Shown: piece by piece, positions 1 to 13,300 of the stretch
How the letters are laid out: each line of letters opens with the position of its first letter
How positions within the stretch are numbered: position 1 is the first letter of the stretch
Assembly (NCBI GenBank): GCA_964019055.1
Contig: OZ025219.1
Location: 10,371,388 to 10,435,387 of the forward strand
Reading direction: 5' to 3'
DNA from: Anthopleura xanthogrammica
Lineage: Eukaryota; Cnidaria; Anthozoa; Actiniaria; Actiniidae
Length of the DNA: 64,000 nucleotides
The notes under the pieces: model-generated
The model's database searches: none
What the model was told of the DNA's origin: nothing
What the model saw: only the letters and a program-made list of their open reading frames with translations
Program-made: the position numbers and the translations under genes

Positions 1-1210
1 TAGTTTGAGGGGGTAAAGGGCGCACCCTCGAACGCTTTATACATGAGCCCCTGGCTCGGGAGAATTGGGAACCATTCCACGCGCGCGTTATTGAAGTAAA
101 ATATATTAACTTTACATTTACCTTTTTACCTTTCACAACCATTACCAAAGACATTTCAGCCATGTCAAAAATGATGGGTTATCATAAGGCTAGTTTATTT
201 ATCTACTTGTAGGAATTTGATGCCAATAACGATGGACTGACAGTGGTGACGCATATCCTTGAGGTTCCAATAGATGCAAGGTACATACGGATCGTCGTAC
301 TGGGATTTACTGGCTATCCAACAATAAGGATTGAAATGTACGGGTGCACTTATCCTTGGTAAAAATACCTCAGTGGATTGTGAAAACCTTAGAACAGAAT
401 TGATACACATCCCGAGTCCATTCCATTTTATCTTTCACCATTTGGGGATCGCCTAAAAATCGTGTTGGTCACCATGTAAATACACCTGGAAACGAGCTCG
501 GCATTTCAGGTACCTTTTGCTTTTTTGGCTAAGTACAATCTCTTGGGTCTTAATCAACTTGGTCAAGCCTTATGGCATTATTATAAAACGCTTTAGACAC
601 AATCGATTTTTATTTGCATTTTTTGGTTGTTGATGTTCATCATGTTGATTTTTACGGAGAAAAGAAAACGGGAGAACAAGAGGCATGAAAGAGAACAACA
701 CATAATCAAACTCACCCATTTTATAAGTAAAACCGTTAAGATAAAGACACCAGGAGAGCATCATAAGTGAATATACCGCTTCATCATATTTATTATCAAC
801 AACTTAATTTAAGTCTTGCACATGATACAATACAATAACCGTTATTTAACGAGGTCATGCTCCACAACGATCAACAACTACGGCTATTTTAGTGCACAGT
901 ATAATTTAAAAATGACAAATTCAAGCTTGAAAACCAGACATATTAGTGCTATCAGGTCAGCTGCAGAGTAAAATTAGTCCATATTCTTATTGTACTTCGC
1001 CATTCTGTCCTCCTTATAAACAAGCTGTGACGCCATATGTAGTGATTCAGAAATAGTGCACGGTAACTTTAAGGCCGCACCAGTCGGCACGGCACGGCAC
1101 GGCACGATATGGCCTGTACAAAGTAAGCATTTTAAATGTTCTGCCAATACCCACGTGCTTTATAACGCGCATTTTCTGTTTCTTCAGTTAAATATAAACG
1201 AATAATAAAA

Positions 1211-2555
1211 TTAATCACGTTCGTTAGCGTTCATCGTGTCTACTCGGTCTTGTCGGCACCGCAACTGCTTTTTTAAAAGTGATCGAAATTTATCATTGCG
1301 AAATGCATACAGAAGTGGATTGAGAATAGAATTCATTCCCAAGCAAGAATGCCCAACTGAATGCCAAATAGCAAAAAGATGGACTCGATTACGTACAGTT
1401 GCAATCCCAACGAAAAAATGTATCATGATGTTTGAAACAAGAAAGAAAATAAGGTTTGAAGAAATCACAAGAATGATGCGTTTGGCCAGTTTTCCGTCTC
1501 TTTGGATTCCCATATTAAGGCTTGATATTTTGACGGTGTAAAATATGTGGGCATACATGATGAAGGAAAGCATATAAATACTCCCTCCGATAATGGCTAG
1601 GTAAGTAGTATAGATATTATTATTGGTAGGGATTTTAGCATTTATACACGAATAATCATCTATTGTAAAATACATTTTAGACATTAAGGGGAGCGAGCAA
1701 GCAATGATAGTTACAAGCCATGCGCCTATCATCAGTAGTTTAGCAATCGACATAGTAATTCGAATGTTAGGCTTCATGCTGAATACAATACAGAGGTAGC
1801 GCTCTAGTACTACAAGAAACCCTACAAGAACACTCAGGCACTGCGCGGTGATAAACAAAACTAAAAAACTATTGCAGATCACATAATTTTGAGACACTAT
1901 CAACTCAAAAAACTTAGAAGCTGGCATTAAGAGTCGAGCCACCGTTAGAGCGACTAGATATAAACCCTAAAGGAAATCACCCAGCGCCATATTGGAAATC
2001 AAAAACATGGCAACATTATTCTTTAAGGTTGCACAAGACACAATGGTTACCATGACTACTAGGTTAATAGCCATGGCAACGATTCCGATTGGAATGTTGG
2101 GTAATGTCCACTTTCTTATTTCTTGCCAGCAGAGGTGAGAAATGTGGATAGAATAGTATGAAGATGACGAAAACCTGGCGCGAATTTTGAAACAGAACTC
2201 TGCTGTTGGAGAATTTTCTCGACAACTGATTGAAAAGTTGAGCTTCCAAAACATTGATAAATTGACACGCGGGTAAAGATTGTACCGAGAGCAATGGCTT
2301 TGATATCGAAATGTGCTCGGATCAATATTCATTGGCGAGTAATACCTTCTAACCAATGAACACCATATACATATTCCCCTAAAGGGGTCGGTATAAGACA
2401 CTACACCCTTGAGTGTACTTAGATGTGGGAGACTTGTAAGTTGACTGATTGGTAGCGATAATGGATTAGACGTGACATCGAGTGTGGCAAGGGAAGGAAG
2501 ATGTTTCACCATGTTTATGATGTCCCAGGTTACAAGCAAGTTGAAACTCAAATCC
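1211..2555 (-). pseudogene. LRR-containing GPCR, terminal exon with in-frame stop
   Basis: Minus-strand terminal exon encoding the last LRR, a cysteine-containing hinge and a class A seven-transmembrane region. The acceptor is CTGTAG|GGATTTG with phase 2 entry (DLSFNLL). After the hinge come TM1 and TM2 (VAMAINLVVMVTIV, then NNVAMFLISNMALGDFL), followed by an in-frame TAG at 1967-1969. The same frame then continues through TM3-TM7 to the stop at 1211-1213, with an ERY-type motif (LERYLCIVF) and an NPxxY-type motif (NSILNPLLYAF). The order LRR-hinge-7TM is that of LGR receptors (glycoprotein hormone and relaxin receptor families). One base change (TTG to TAG) would explain the stop. About 250 downstream codons stay open, so the lesion is recent, an allele or an assembly error. 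Ligand and exact subfamily are not determinable. Confidence 0.8.
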
Positions 2556-3159
2556 CTACAGAACAAAGGAAATAAAGGTATGATTAGCATTTTTAGCAGA
2601 ATGGGAAAAAAATTATCGATACTTTGAGCTTGGCTAAACTAAATCAGGTAATGGCTAATTCATGATCAAAGGTCGAACCCTGAAACAACCTCTGGGCTGA
2701 TCAAAGTTAGGCTACAGCCAACTCACAGATTGGATTGGAATTTAGCTGGTTTGGTTTTGCGGAGGAAGGATAACCGGACCTGGAGAAAAACCATCGAATC
2801 AAGGGAGAGGCCTAAAAAATGTTACTCAAGTGTGATGATGAGTCCAGGAATCGAATCCGAGATCCCAGAGGTGCTGGGCGAGTGTATGTACTGCCTCTAG
2901 GTACTTTTATCGTGTGTGTGCAAGATTGGTATGGGTACACTAGGCAATTTGGATTTTGATTCTCTACAATGCTCTTACATTTTTAAACTTAATCCGATTC
3001 GACATGGATCGTAACAGACAGTTTGATGGGGGTGAATATATTAGGTTTGCAAGACTAGACCAGCCCCTTTCTTTTGCTCTTTACTAGGAAGGCTAACTAA
3101 CCTAAAGACTATCCAAGAAGTTTGGTAAAGGGGATGGGCTGTATCTTTTGAAAACTTAC

Positions 3160-3231
3160 AAAGTTTGAAGTCTTCCCAGGCCTTTGAAGGCATTTTTTTG
3201 TATAAACACAATGTTGTTGTGAGACACGTTC
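3160..3231 (-). CDS. 72-bp LRR exon of the LGR-type receptor
   Basis: Too short for ordinary ORF finding. The acceptor is TCTCTACAG|GAACG and the donor CTTT|GTAAGT. With phase 2 in and out it encodes one 24-residue LRR (NVSHNNIVFI followed by NAFKGLGRLQTL). The length of 72 bp and phase 2 boundaries are the standard for single-LRR exons in LGR genes, and the phase matches the terminal exon at 1211-2555. Confidence 0.8.
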
Positions 3232-3455
3232 CTGTAGAGACATAAATGAATAGAAAAGTAATAAAAATAAATCGTTAAATAGAAGGAAAAAAATAAAATA
3301 ATACAAACATGAATAAAATTAAGAGATAAAAATAATATAAAAATAAAATGAAAATTAATAAGGATGAAAATAAAGATAATGATTATAAAAATAATCTGAA
3401 ATCGCTGTGTGAAGCATTTGATATATCATATCAATTGGAAAATTAATATACTTAC

Positions 3456-3527
3456 AAAGTAATGAGTATCTTAAAAGAATGAAAGACGTCATTTTCAATC
3501 CTATAGATGTTATTTTCAGATAGGTCC
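3456..3527 (-). CDS. 72-bp LRR exon of the LGR-type receptor (upstream)
   Basis: The acceptor is ATTACAG|GGACC and the donor CTTT|GTAAGT. Phase 2 in and out gives one 24-residue repeat (DLSENNIYRIENDVF, then HSFKILITL). It is the same size and phase as the exon at 3160-3231, so the two splice in frame to each other and to the terminal exon. Further LRR exons expected for a full receptor were not found with confidence upstream, so the gene may be short, degraded or interrupted. Confidence 0.8.
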
Positions 3528-3894
3528 CTGTAATAATTGATGAATATCAGTTAGCATAATTACCACAAGCTGGAGATATTTGAGTACTAAATGCAGGATT
3601 ACAATTCTAGAGGTCAGCGGTGAGAACTAGTGATCCCCACTCCTCTTTTTGTTTTTGTTTTGCCTTGGTTTTGTTTTACATCGACGCTGAAGCACTAACC
3701 TCCTAAACGTTAGCCTGCGTAGCCAGTACAGTTACCAACATTCAGTTTACACGTGTTTCCTTCAATGCAACATCAGCCGTTTTCTTTGGCTATTATTTCC
3801 CCTTATCTTCATCGCCATATTTTGTTAGCATTTCGTGATTAGAAATGAATAGATTTATTATTCAAACGCGGTTTTAAAATCCTTAAGCTTGTAC

Positions 3895-4107
3895 GATGTT
3901 CTTGTAGGAAAGAAGTGGTCCAAGTTCTCCTGTTGCTTGTATTCGACAGTTGACAGACAAATGACTCATTTCGTCTTGAAAAGGAGTGCAACTGCTGTTT
4001 CCTATTTGAGAACTATTCACGTGGTGCTCATGTGCTGAACACGTGCCATACTGTGGGCCACTTGTTTGGTAACTAAGCAACAATATGATAATGACTAAAC
4101 ACAGCAT
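3895..4107 (-). CDS. possible first exon: signal peptide and LRR N-cap
   Basis: An open frame starts at an ATG (4107) with a hydrophobic leader ([17 protein letters not shown]). It continues into a cysteine-bearing segment ending in [15 protein letters not shown], which resembles an LRR N-terminal cap (C...VNC). The position upstream of the LRR exons fits the first exon of the receptor. The only nearby donor (ATC|GTACAAG) would leave phase 0, which does not match the phase 2 LRR exons. Either another exon intervenes or this assignment is wrong. Confidence 0.35.
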
Positions 4108-4177
4108 TTGTGTAGAAGTAATTCGATATCGATATGTTATCTGAAAGGTAAATTTGTAAAGGATAATTTGAATTGAT

Positions 4178-4367
4178 GTGATGGATGGATGGATGGATGG
4201 ATGGATGGATGGATGGATGGATGGATGGATGGATGGATGGATGGATGGATGGATGGATGGATGGATGGATGGATGGATGGATGGATGGATGGAAGGATGG
4301 AAGGATGGAAGGATGGAAGGGTGGAAGGATAAATGGATGGATGGATGGATGGATGGATGGATGGATA
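4178..4367. repeat. (ATGG)n microsatellite
   Basis: About 47 tetranucleotide units of GGAT/ATGG, with GGAAGG variants at about 4290-4330. It lies directly downstream (in LINE sense) of the LINE fragment at 4550-5033, which is flanked on its other side by the same tetranucleotide. Apparent proteins of IHPS or MDGW repeats are artefacts of the repeat. Confidence 0.97.
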
Positions 4368-4549
4368 GGATAGTAACTTTATTTATCCACGGTGGTTCTA
4401 TCAAAATTTACAATAAAAGATTACAAATTCTGGTCTACCTAGAAGCCGTGTTAAATATGTACATGAATTAATAAAAACTACAGTATTTATTAAACAATAT
4501 TAATATCAATATGGTAATTTAAAATAATAATAATTATATATTACTAGCT

Positions 4550-5033
4550 TTAGTCGATGCAGAGATCAATATCCTTCAATTTTGACTTGAATTTACTCAG
4601 GGACTTCTCTTCTTTTAAAGAATTTGGAAGAGAATTCCATAGTTTGGCTCCCGAAAAGACAAAGCTTTTCTTATAATAATCTGTTCTTGCACGCGGGATT
4701 TGTAAATCAAGTTTTGTTTTGTCTCTCAAACTATAGTGATTTGAGACATTGCTATTAGTGAATAGCTCTTTCAAATATGAAGGTGTTTTGCCATTTATGA
4801 TCTTATGCATCATAATTGCTTTATCTTGGGTTCTCTTTTTGTTTAATGGTGTCCAGTTAAGCTTCTTGAGTATGTCTTGCGACCTGACAGAGTAAGAGTC
4901 ACCTGTAATTAAACGAGCAGCTCTATTCTGTAACTTTTGAAGCTTAACTGAAAGGGACAGATCAATGTCATCCCATACAATGCTACAATACATAAAATAA
5001 GGCTCGATTATAGATTTATATAGATTGGTGAGT
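4550..5033 (-). pseudogene. 5'-truncated LINE reverse transcriptase, C-terminal fragment
   Basis: An open frame carries the typical C-terminal part of a non-LTR retrotransposon ORF2: YCSIVWDDI, LQKLQNRAARLITG, LNWTPLNKKR, RTDYYKKSFVFSGAKLWNSL, then a stop at 4550. Homology-like sequence continues upstream to about 5033 (LYKSIIEPYFMYC), where it abuts an (ATGG)n tract. Only about 160 codons remain, so the palm and endonuclease are absent. It resembles CR1/Jockey/L2-type elements, but the clade is not assignable from this piece. It sits between the LGR gene and the PAN/fibrinogen-like gene. Confidence 0.85.
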
Positions 5034-5075
5034 TGGATGGATGGATGGATGGATGGATGGATGGAAGGAAGGATA
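5034..5075. repeat. short (ATGG)n tract at LINE 5' junction
   Basis: About seven GGAT units immediately abut the truncated 5' end of the LINE fragment. They share unit and orientation with the longer tract at 4178-4367. Confidence 0.9.
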
Positions 5076-6505
5076 AATGGCCATGGGATGGATTGGTGGA
5101 AGAGTTGAATGAATGAATTGATGAATAATCTTTATAATTAACTTTAACGTTTACTTAAAAAAGATGTTATCAATTCTAAAATCAATGTATATTCATTACT
5201 CTTTCTGAACCGAAATATTTATGAGAATAATCAGAACCACCACCTAGAATAATGAAACCAATACTGAATGACTGGTATATATGTGCTATGGTTTTCAATC
5301 AGGATATAATAATGATGAATTAATTGAATGAAATCCAGTATAGCAGCAAATAACGCGACTTATTTCTAAAAAAATCCGCTCCAGTAACAAAGAAGTACTC
5401 ATGCTCATCTTTGCGCAATAACAGCTGTGTTCAAGTTAAACTTCTCTGATCTATCCTAGTTATTTTGTCTACATTCAAAAAGAAAAAAAAATCGAGGAAA
5501 CATTCATAGAAAAAAATATTCTAAAATATGTGTAAGAAATAAGTACTTACGATGGGAGTTGCTACAAGAAGAGTCTTACCCGAACTGTAAGCCATTCGAC
5601 GGCAGATGTTCTTATATCCCTCACCAGCGCATTTCCTGAGATATCACAGGCTTTTGATATCTCTAGTTTAGATTACTAAACATTTGATTTGCATATATGA
5701 CAATATGTATTTATTGAAAATTTTAAGGTGTCTTATTGTTGGAGATAAGAGCATTTTTTTGTGAATGAAGGCCTGACACCTGCGATAACTTGTTTTGCTT
5801 AGCCTTTTGAAATCTTGTGTTATTGATAAAGGACGTGCGGATAATTGAGTTTTGATGTCAATAGACTTTTGCCACCGAATTCGCTTGACTGATCACAGAA
5901 CAATAGATTTAAGGCGAGGCTTGAGTAGACAATACAGTAAAGTTATGGATAGAAAACCCCAGCCTCGACTTGCATCTATTGTTATGTGGTCATTCAAGTG
6001 AATTAGGGAAAGGTCTATTTTCTGTTACTTAAATCATAATTAGATTTCAAAAAATGAAATGAAGCAGCCATTGCATGTCGCAAGTGAAGTTTGTTCATCT
6101 ATAGGTTCGAAATACAACAGGATATTCTCAAATCACCAGCTCATTTTATTATGTAATATTTCAGTATCGCGTAATATTTTCTTTATAAAATTTTCCACAA
6201 TCACTGCAAATAAGTGATTTTCATAGACTTCTATTGTGGCATGCTATCTTAATTAAAAGTGCTTCTCAGTAGCAAACGGAATCGTAAAATTTGAGTCGCG
6301 ACGAAGTAGGGTTTAAATAAAAGTCAGTCCTAAAATATTTCCATTATATTGTCAGTACATGTAAATAAAAGGTTTTTTCAAGGGCACATGCCTATGGGAT
6401 GTTATGGTAACGTCTTGCAATTGATTGACGTCGCACTCTGCTTTATGACCCAATAATATTATGTTATTTGATCTTGGATACTAAGGCGTACGTGCACCAA
6501 CATGT
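5076..6505. other. no gene seen; contains a hairpin MITE at 5877-6025
   Basis: AT-rich sequence without a supportable exon. At about 5877-6025 there is a foldback sequence (GAATTCGCTTGAC... AACAATAG ... CTATTGTT ... CAAGTGAATT). Another family member is at 34976-35125, identified by the shared GAATTCGCTTGA start, the GCCTCGACTTG core and the AAAGGTCTATT end. Confidence 0.6.
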
Positions 6506-6685
6506 TAAAAGTCATATAGGATATTACATGGCCGCGCGGAGATACGAATTGTATCTTCGAGTGTTGATATTATCTCTCACGAGTGAGCGCAGCGAACGAG
6601 TGAGAGATAATATCAGCACGAGAAGATAAAATTCGTATCTCCAAGCGGCCATGTAATGTTCTGTTTATTATATGAAATCTTCAAT
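6506..6685. mobile_element. palindromic MITE-like foldback
   Basis: A long imperfect palindrome centred near 6592. The left arm runs CATGGCCGCGCGGAGATACG through GATATTATCTCTCACGAGTG; the right arm mirrors it to GTATCTCCAAGCGGCCATG. Weaker mirror similarity extends outward (TCATATAGGATATTACATGG against the complement of ATGTAATGTTCTG...TATATGA). It has no coding capacity. Confidence 0.75.
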
Positions 6686-7366
6686 GAAAAATAATGGAGA
6701 ATTTGAGACTTGCTGAGCAAAAAGTCGAAATTTGACACCACCAGTGTTGATATAAATCGTATCCCCACTGGCCACTGGTGGGAGTGGGGATATCAATTTT
6801 ATCATTTTGATGTCACTCAATATCACACTCTATTTCATATAATAAAAAGATATATCATCTTACATGCAAATGTGGTAATAGATAGTTTCGAGGGCAAATT
6901 TTTCCTTTCAATCATACCAAAACATACTCTGGGTTCCCGTTGTGTAAATCAGACAAGTACAAACAAGTAGTGGGTATGCAATGTATTTTTTTTCAATGAA
7001 CAAACGACACTTGAGTTTGAAATTTTTTTACTCAAACATGTTTCGATAGTTCAACTGTCATCTTCAGTGACAAAGTGTATATGCTATGTAGATAATGAAT
7101 AAACTCGACCTATATATTATCTTTTAAATATTATATGACATACAAGAGACGACGTTTACCAACGATAGAGTCTGTCAGCTACAATAATGTTTTTGTATAT
7201 TAATAATAAGAACAACATACTAACCAATATCTTTTTTTATACAATAATTTTATATTTTTACACACACAAAAAAAGGAAAATGTCTCATAACCTCGCGCAT
7301 CAGGAAGTCGTTACTATAATGTGTCTTTAATATTCGTACTGTTGAATCGAAAAGATGTGTTCGAAG
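6686..7366. other. no gene seen; downstream of the PAN/fibrinogen-like gene
   Basis: AT-rich sequence. At about 7030-7080 the minus strand reads CACTGAAGATGACAGTTG then CTATCGAAACATG. This GAAGATGAC...CGAAAC combination is often seen at ends of retroelement fragments and recurs elsewhere in the window. No exon is supportable. Confidence 0.5.
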
Positions 7367-10300
7367 TTATCGAATCCACAAATTAAGCGCATACAATGAT
7401 AATTGACATATACCACTTCCTGTGCCTAAAACATCACCGAAGTCACACTCGACTAAATTAGTAGCAAAATCTGCTTCGTTCTCTTCTGTAATACCAATGC
7501 CATGGTCAGCTCGTGCGCATGCGCTACCTCCTCCTCCAATCATCATCACTGATCCATCTCCGCCACTGTCACACCAGAACCCTATCTTGTTACTATTCTG
7601 GATAGTTCCACTACACTTTGCCTGGGAGAATCCATGTGTGGAGGAGTACTGACCACCATATACTACACTACAGCTTCCAAGGCATTTGTTACTCGCCCAG
7701 ACGGCACCGTTACGGAAGTTACCATAGCTTGTTATCATGGAACGAAAGGTACGGGATCTCAGACAGTTGAATGTGGTTCGTAGTAGAGCAGTGTGAGTAG
7801 GATCGTCAGATCGTGTGATCTTGATCTCGCTGCCTGGGAGTGACCAGAAGGCGGGGGATATCATGTCTTGATTGACAGATGTGCTGGTGGTGTTACCTTG
7901 TGCCGTCATGACGTCATACCACCAGGAGCCATCGTCCCTCATCCAGTTCTTTGTGTCACTGTTAGAGAAGCGACCGATCAAAACCCATCCTGAGTGACAG
8001 TACACCTTAATAAAAAAAGAAAAACTGTTATTTTATATGAATGAGTGGAAGCAGGGCAGGGCAGGGCAGGGCAGGGCGGACGGAACGGGACGGGACGAGG
8101 GCAACGCAGGGCAGGGCGGGACGGGACGAGACGAGGCAGGGCAAGACAAGACAAGACAAGACAAGAAAAGGAAATTAAGGCTAGAAAAGGCCAGCCAAAT
8201 CCAGTAGGTAGGTTATATAAAAGAATATAAAATGTTTTGACGCGCTTTCACGAATCACGACCACAAGATATCTTAATACATCTTTTAAAAACCTCGGTAA
8301 AACAGTGAAATGAATTTCATGATTCGGCTCTCAAAGCTTTAGGCTTTTTTTCAGCGTTAATGATAATTGAATTGGCTATATATATTTTACATCATATAGT
8401 TTCACCCTCAATTTCACCCAAGAATTAAGGCATATACACATACTTCAACGTTATTATCAAGTTTATATGTTCCTGTTGCAGATCCACTAGCGTTGGCCAA
8501 CATCGTCCGACATGGGTTGTGTCTGTCTTCTACAAAAATATCAAATAGAAATGGTATATATCAATATAATAGTATAGATATAGGTTAATCAATTTATTTG
8601 GAAATCAAAATAAGGGAAGACCTTATACTTTTCCCATAAAGGTTTTCGGAGCTAATTAACCTTTTAAAACTATATGAATTGCTTACGAAGAACGCAAAAT
8701 ATACTAATTTTGACCATGCTTTTTGTTCAAAAATGGCCAAAAATTACCTAAATTGTAAGCTTCATAAATAATGAATATCTTTTCAAAAATTATGAAAATG
8801 GTTAAAAATCGACCTCAATCATGAGCTATATTTCGCAACAGTCCAAGGTTTTGATCGATATTGAACACCTTTTTGAACAATATCAAAAATGTATGAAGAG
8901 TGGAAGATATTTCATTTGTGGCCATTTTTGGGTAAAAAGCATGGACTATAGCCCATGGTTTTGATCGATTTTGGGTGTTTTTCACACCTTTGGGAAAATT
9001 ATGCATTATTTTTAAAGAATGAAAACTAGGTCATTTTTGGGTAAAAAGCATGGACTATAGCCCATGGTTTTGATCGATTTTGGGTGTTTTTCACACCTTT
9101 GGGAAAATTATGCATTATTTTTAAAGAATGAAAACTAGGTCGTTTTAGGGTAAAAAGCATGGACTATAGCCCATGGTTTTGATCGATTTTTGGTGTTTTT
9201 CACAGCTTTGGGAAAATCATGCATTATTTTTAAAGAATGAAAACTAGGTCATTTTTGGGCATTTTTGGGTAAAACGCATGGACTATAGCCTATCGTTTTG
9301 ATCGATTTTGGGTGTTTTTCACACCTTTGGGAAAATTATGCATTATTTTTTAAGAATAAAAAGTAGGTCATTTTCGGCTATTTTAGGGTAAAAAGCATGG
9401 ACTATAGCTCATGGTTTTGATCGATTTTGGGTGTTTTTCACACCTTTGGGAAAATTATGCATTATTTTTAAAGAATGAAAACTAGGTCATTTTTGGTTAT
9501 TTTAGGGTAAAAAGCATGGACTATAGCCCATGGTTTTGATCGATTTTGGGTGTTTTTCACACCTTTGGGAAAATTATGCATTATTTTTAAAGAATGAAAA
9601 CTAGGTCATTTTTGGCCATTTTAGGGTAAAAAGCATGGACTATAGCCCATGGTTTTGATCGATTTTGGGTGTTTTTCACACCTTTGGGAAAATTATGCAT
9701 TATTTTTAAAGAATGAAAACTAGGTCGTTTTAGGGTAAAAAGCATGGACTATAGCCCATGGTTTTGATCGATTTTTGGTGTTTTTCACAGCTTTGGGAAA
9801 ATCATGCATTATTTTTAAAGAATGAAAACTAGGTCATTTTTGGGCATTTTTGGGTAAAACGCATGGACTATAGCCTATCGTTTTGATCGATTTTGGGTGT
9901 TTTTCACACCTTTGGGAAAATTATGCATTATTTTTTAAGAATAAAAAGTAGGTCATTTTCGGCTATTTTAGGGTAAAAAGCATGGACTATAGCTCATGGT
10001 TTTGATCGATTTTGGGTGTTTTTCACACCTTTGGGAAAATTATGCATTATTTTTAAAGAATGAAAACTAGGTCATTTTTGGTTATTTTAGGGTAAAAAGC
10101 ATGGACTATAGCCCATGGTTTTGATCGATTTTGGGTGTTTTTCACACCTTTGGGAAAATTATGCATTATTTTTAAAGAATGAAAACTAGGTCATTTTTGG
10201 CCATTTTAGGGTAAAAAGCATGGACTATAGCCCATGGTTTTGATCGATTTTGGGTGTTTTTCACACCTTTGGGAAAATTATGCATTATTTTTAAAGAATG

Positions 10301-13300
10301 AAAACTAGGTCATTTTTGGCCATTTTGGGGTAAAAAGCATGGACTATAGCCCATGGTTTTGATCGATTTTTGGTGTTTTTCACACCTTTGGGAAAATTAT
10401 GCATTATTTTTAAAGAATGAAAACTAGGTCATTTTTGGCCATTTTTGGGTAAAAAGCATGGACTATAGCCCATGGTTTTGATCGATTTTGGGTGTTTTTC
10501 ACACCTTTGGGAAAATTATGCATTATTTTTAAAGAATGAAAACTAGGTCATTTTTGGCCATTTTAGGGTAAAAAGCATGGACTATAGCCCATGGTTTTGA
10601 TCGATTTTGGGTGTTTTTCACACCTTTGGGGAAAATTATGCATTATTTTTAAAGAATGAAAACTAGGTCATTTTTGGCCATTTTAGGGTAAAAAGCATGG
10701 ACTATAGCCCATGGTTTTGATCGATTTTGGGTGTTTTTCACACCTTTGGGAAAATTATGCATTATTTTTAAAGAATGAAAACTAGGTCATTTTTGGCCAT
10801 TTTAGGGTAAAAAGCATGGACTATAGCCCATGGTTTTGATCGATTTTGGGTGTTTTTCACACCTTTGGGAAAATTATGCATTATTTTTAAAGAATGAAAA
10901 CTAGGTCATTTTAGGGTAAAAAGCATGGACTATAGCCCATGGTTTTGATCGATTTTTGGTGTTTTTCACACCTTTGGGAAAATTAAGCATTATTTTTAAA
11001 GAATGAAAACTAGGTCATTTTTGGCCATTTTTGGGTAAAAAGCATGGACTATAGCCCATGGTTTTGATCGATTTTGGGTGTTTTTCACACCTTTGGGAAA
11101 ATTATGCATTATTTTTAAAGAATGAAAACTAGGTCATTTTTGGGTAAAAAGCATGGACTATAGCCCATGGTTTTGATCGATTTTGGGTGTTTTTCACACC
11201 TTTGGGAAAATTATGCATTATTTTTAAAGAATGAAAACTAGGTCGTTTTAGGGTAAAAAGCATGGACTATAGCCCATGGTTTTGATCGATTTTGGGTGTT
11301 TTTCACACCTTTGGGAAAATTAAGCATTATTTTTAAAGAATGAAAACTAGGTCATTTTTGGCCATTTTTGGGTAAAAAGCATGGACTATAGCCCATGGTT
11401 TTGATCGATTTTGGGTGTTTTTCACACCTTTGGGAAAATTATGCATTATTTTTAAAGAATGAAAACTAGGTCATTTTTGGCCATTTTAGGGTAAAAAGCA
11501 TGGACTATAGCCCATGGTTTTGATCGATTTTGGGTGTTTTTCACACCTTTGGGAAAATTATGCATTATTTTTAAAGAATGAAAACTAGGTCATTTTTGGC
11601 CATTTTAGGGTAAAAAGCATGGACTATAGCCCATGGTTTTGATCGATTTTGGGTGTTTTTCACACCTTTGGGAAAATTATGCATTATTTTTAAAGAATGA
11701 AAACTAGGTCATTTTTGGCCATTTTTGGGTAAAAAGCATGGACTATAGCCCATGGTTTTGATCGATTTTGGGTGTTTTTCACACCTTTGGGAAAATTATG
11801 CATTATTTTTAAAGAATGAAAACTAGGTCATTTTAGGGTAAAAAGCATGGACTATAGCCCATGGTTTTGATCGATTTTTGGTGTTTTTCACACCTTTGGG
11901 AAAATTAAGCATTATTTTTAAAGAATGAAAACTAGGTCATTTTTGGCCATTTTTGGGTAAAAAGCATGGACTATAGCCCATGGTTTTGATCGATTTTGGG
12001 TGTTTTTCACACCTTTGGGAAAATTATGCATTATTTTTAAACAATGAAAACTAGGTCATTTTTGGTCGTTTTAGGGTAAAAAGCATGGACTATAGCCCAT
12101 GGTTTTGATCGATTTTTGGTGTTTTTCACACCTTTGGGAAAATTAAGCATTATTTTTAAAGAATGAAAACTAGGTCATTTTTCGCCATTTTTGGGTAAAA
12201 AGCATGGACTATAGTCCATGGTTTTGAGCAATTTTGAGTGTTTTTCACTTGTTTGGGAAAATTATGCATTATTTTTAAAGAATGAAAACTAGGTCATTTT
12301 TGGCCATTTTAGGGTAAAAAGCATGGACTATAGCCCATGGTTTTGATCGATTTTGGGTGTTTTTCACACCTTTGGGAAAATTATGCATTATTTTTAAAGA
12401 ATGAAAACTAGGTCATTTTTTGTCATTTTAGGGTAAAAAGCATGGACTATAGCCCATGGTTTTGATCGATTTTGGGTGTTTTTCACACCTTTGGGAAAAT
12501 TATGCATTATTTTTAAAGAATGAAAACTAGGTCATTTTTGGCCATTTTTGGGTAAAAAGCATGGACTATAGCCCATGGTTTTGATCGATTTTGGGTGTTT
12601 TTCACACCTTTGGGAAAATTATGCATTATTTTTAAAGAATGAAAACTAGGTCATTTTAGGGTAAAAAGCATGGACTATAGCCCATGGTTTTGATCGATTT
12701 TTGGTGTTTTTCACACCTTTGGGAAAATTAAGCATTATTTTTAAAGAATGAAAACTAGGTCATTTTTGGCCATTTTTGGGTAAAAAGCATGGACTATAGC
12801 CCATGGTTTTGATCGATTTTGGGTGTTTTTCACACCTTTGGGAAAATTATGCATTATTTTTAAACAATGAAAACTAGGTCATTTTTGGGTAAAAAGCATG
12901 GACTATAGCCCATGGTTTTGATCGATTTTGGGTGTTTTTCACACCTTTGGGAAAATTATGCATTATTTTTAAAGAATGAAAACTAGGTCATTTTTTGTCA
13001 TTTTAGGGTAAAAAGCATGGACTATAGCCCATGGTTTTGATCGATTTTGGGTGTTTTTCACACCTTTTGGAAAATCATGCATTATTTTTTAAGAATGAAA
13101 ACTAGGTCATTTTTGGCCATTTTAGGGTAAAAAGCATGGACTATAGCCCATGGTTTTGATCGATTTTTGGTGTTTTTCACACCTTTAATTTGGGAAAATT
13201 ATGCATTATTTTTAAAGAATGAAAACTAGGTCATTTTTGGCCATTTTGGGGTAAAAAGCATGGACTATAGCCCATGGTTTTGATCGATTTTGGGTGTTTT

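Noticed and set aside
195..410. 71-codon minus-strand ORF with several Cys and Trp residues
   Set aside because: It could be an exon of a gene upstream of the window edge, but no domain or convincing splice pair was found.
3883..4404. 173-codon ORF beginning with IHPS repeats
   Set aside because: Its N-terminal part is the translated (ATGG)n microsatellite. Only the part from the ATG at 4107 is kept, as a low-confidence first exon.
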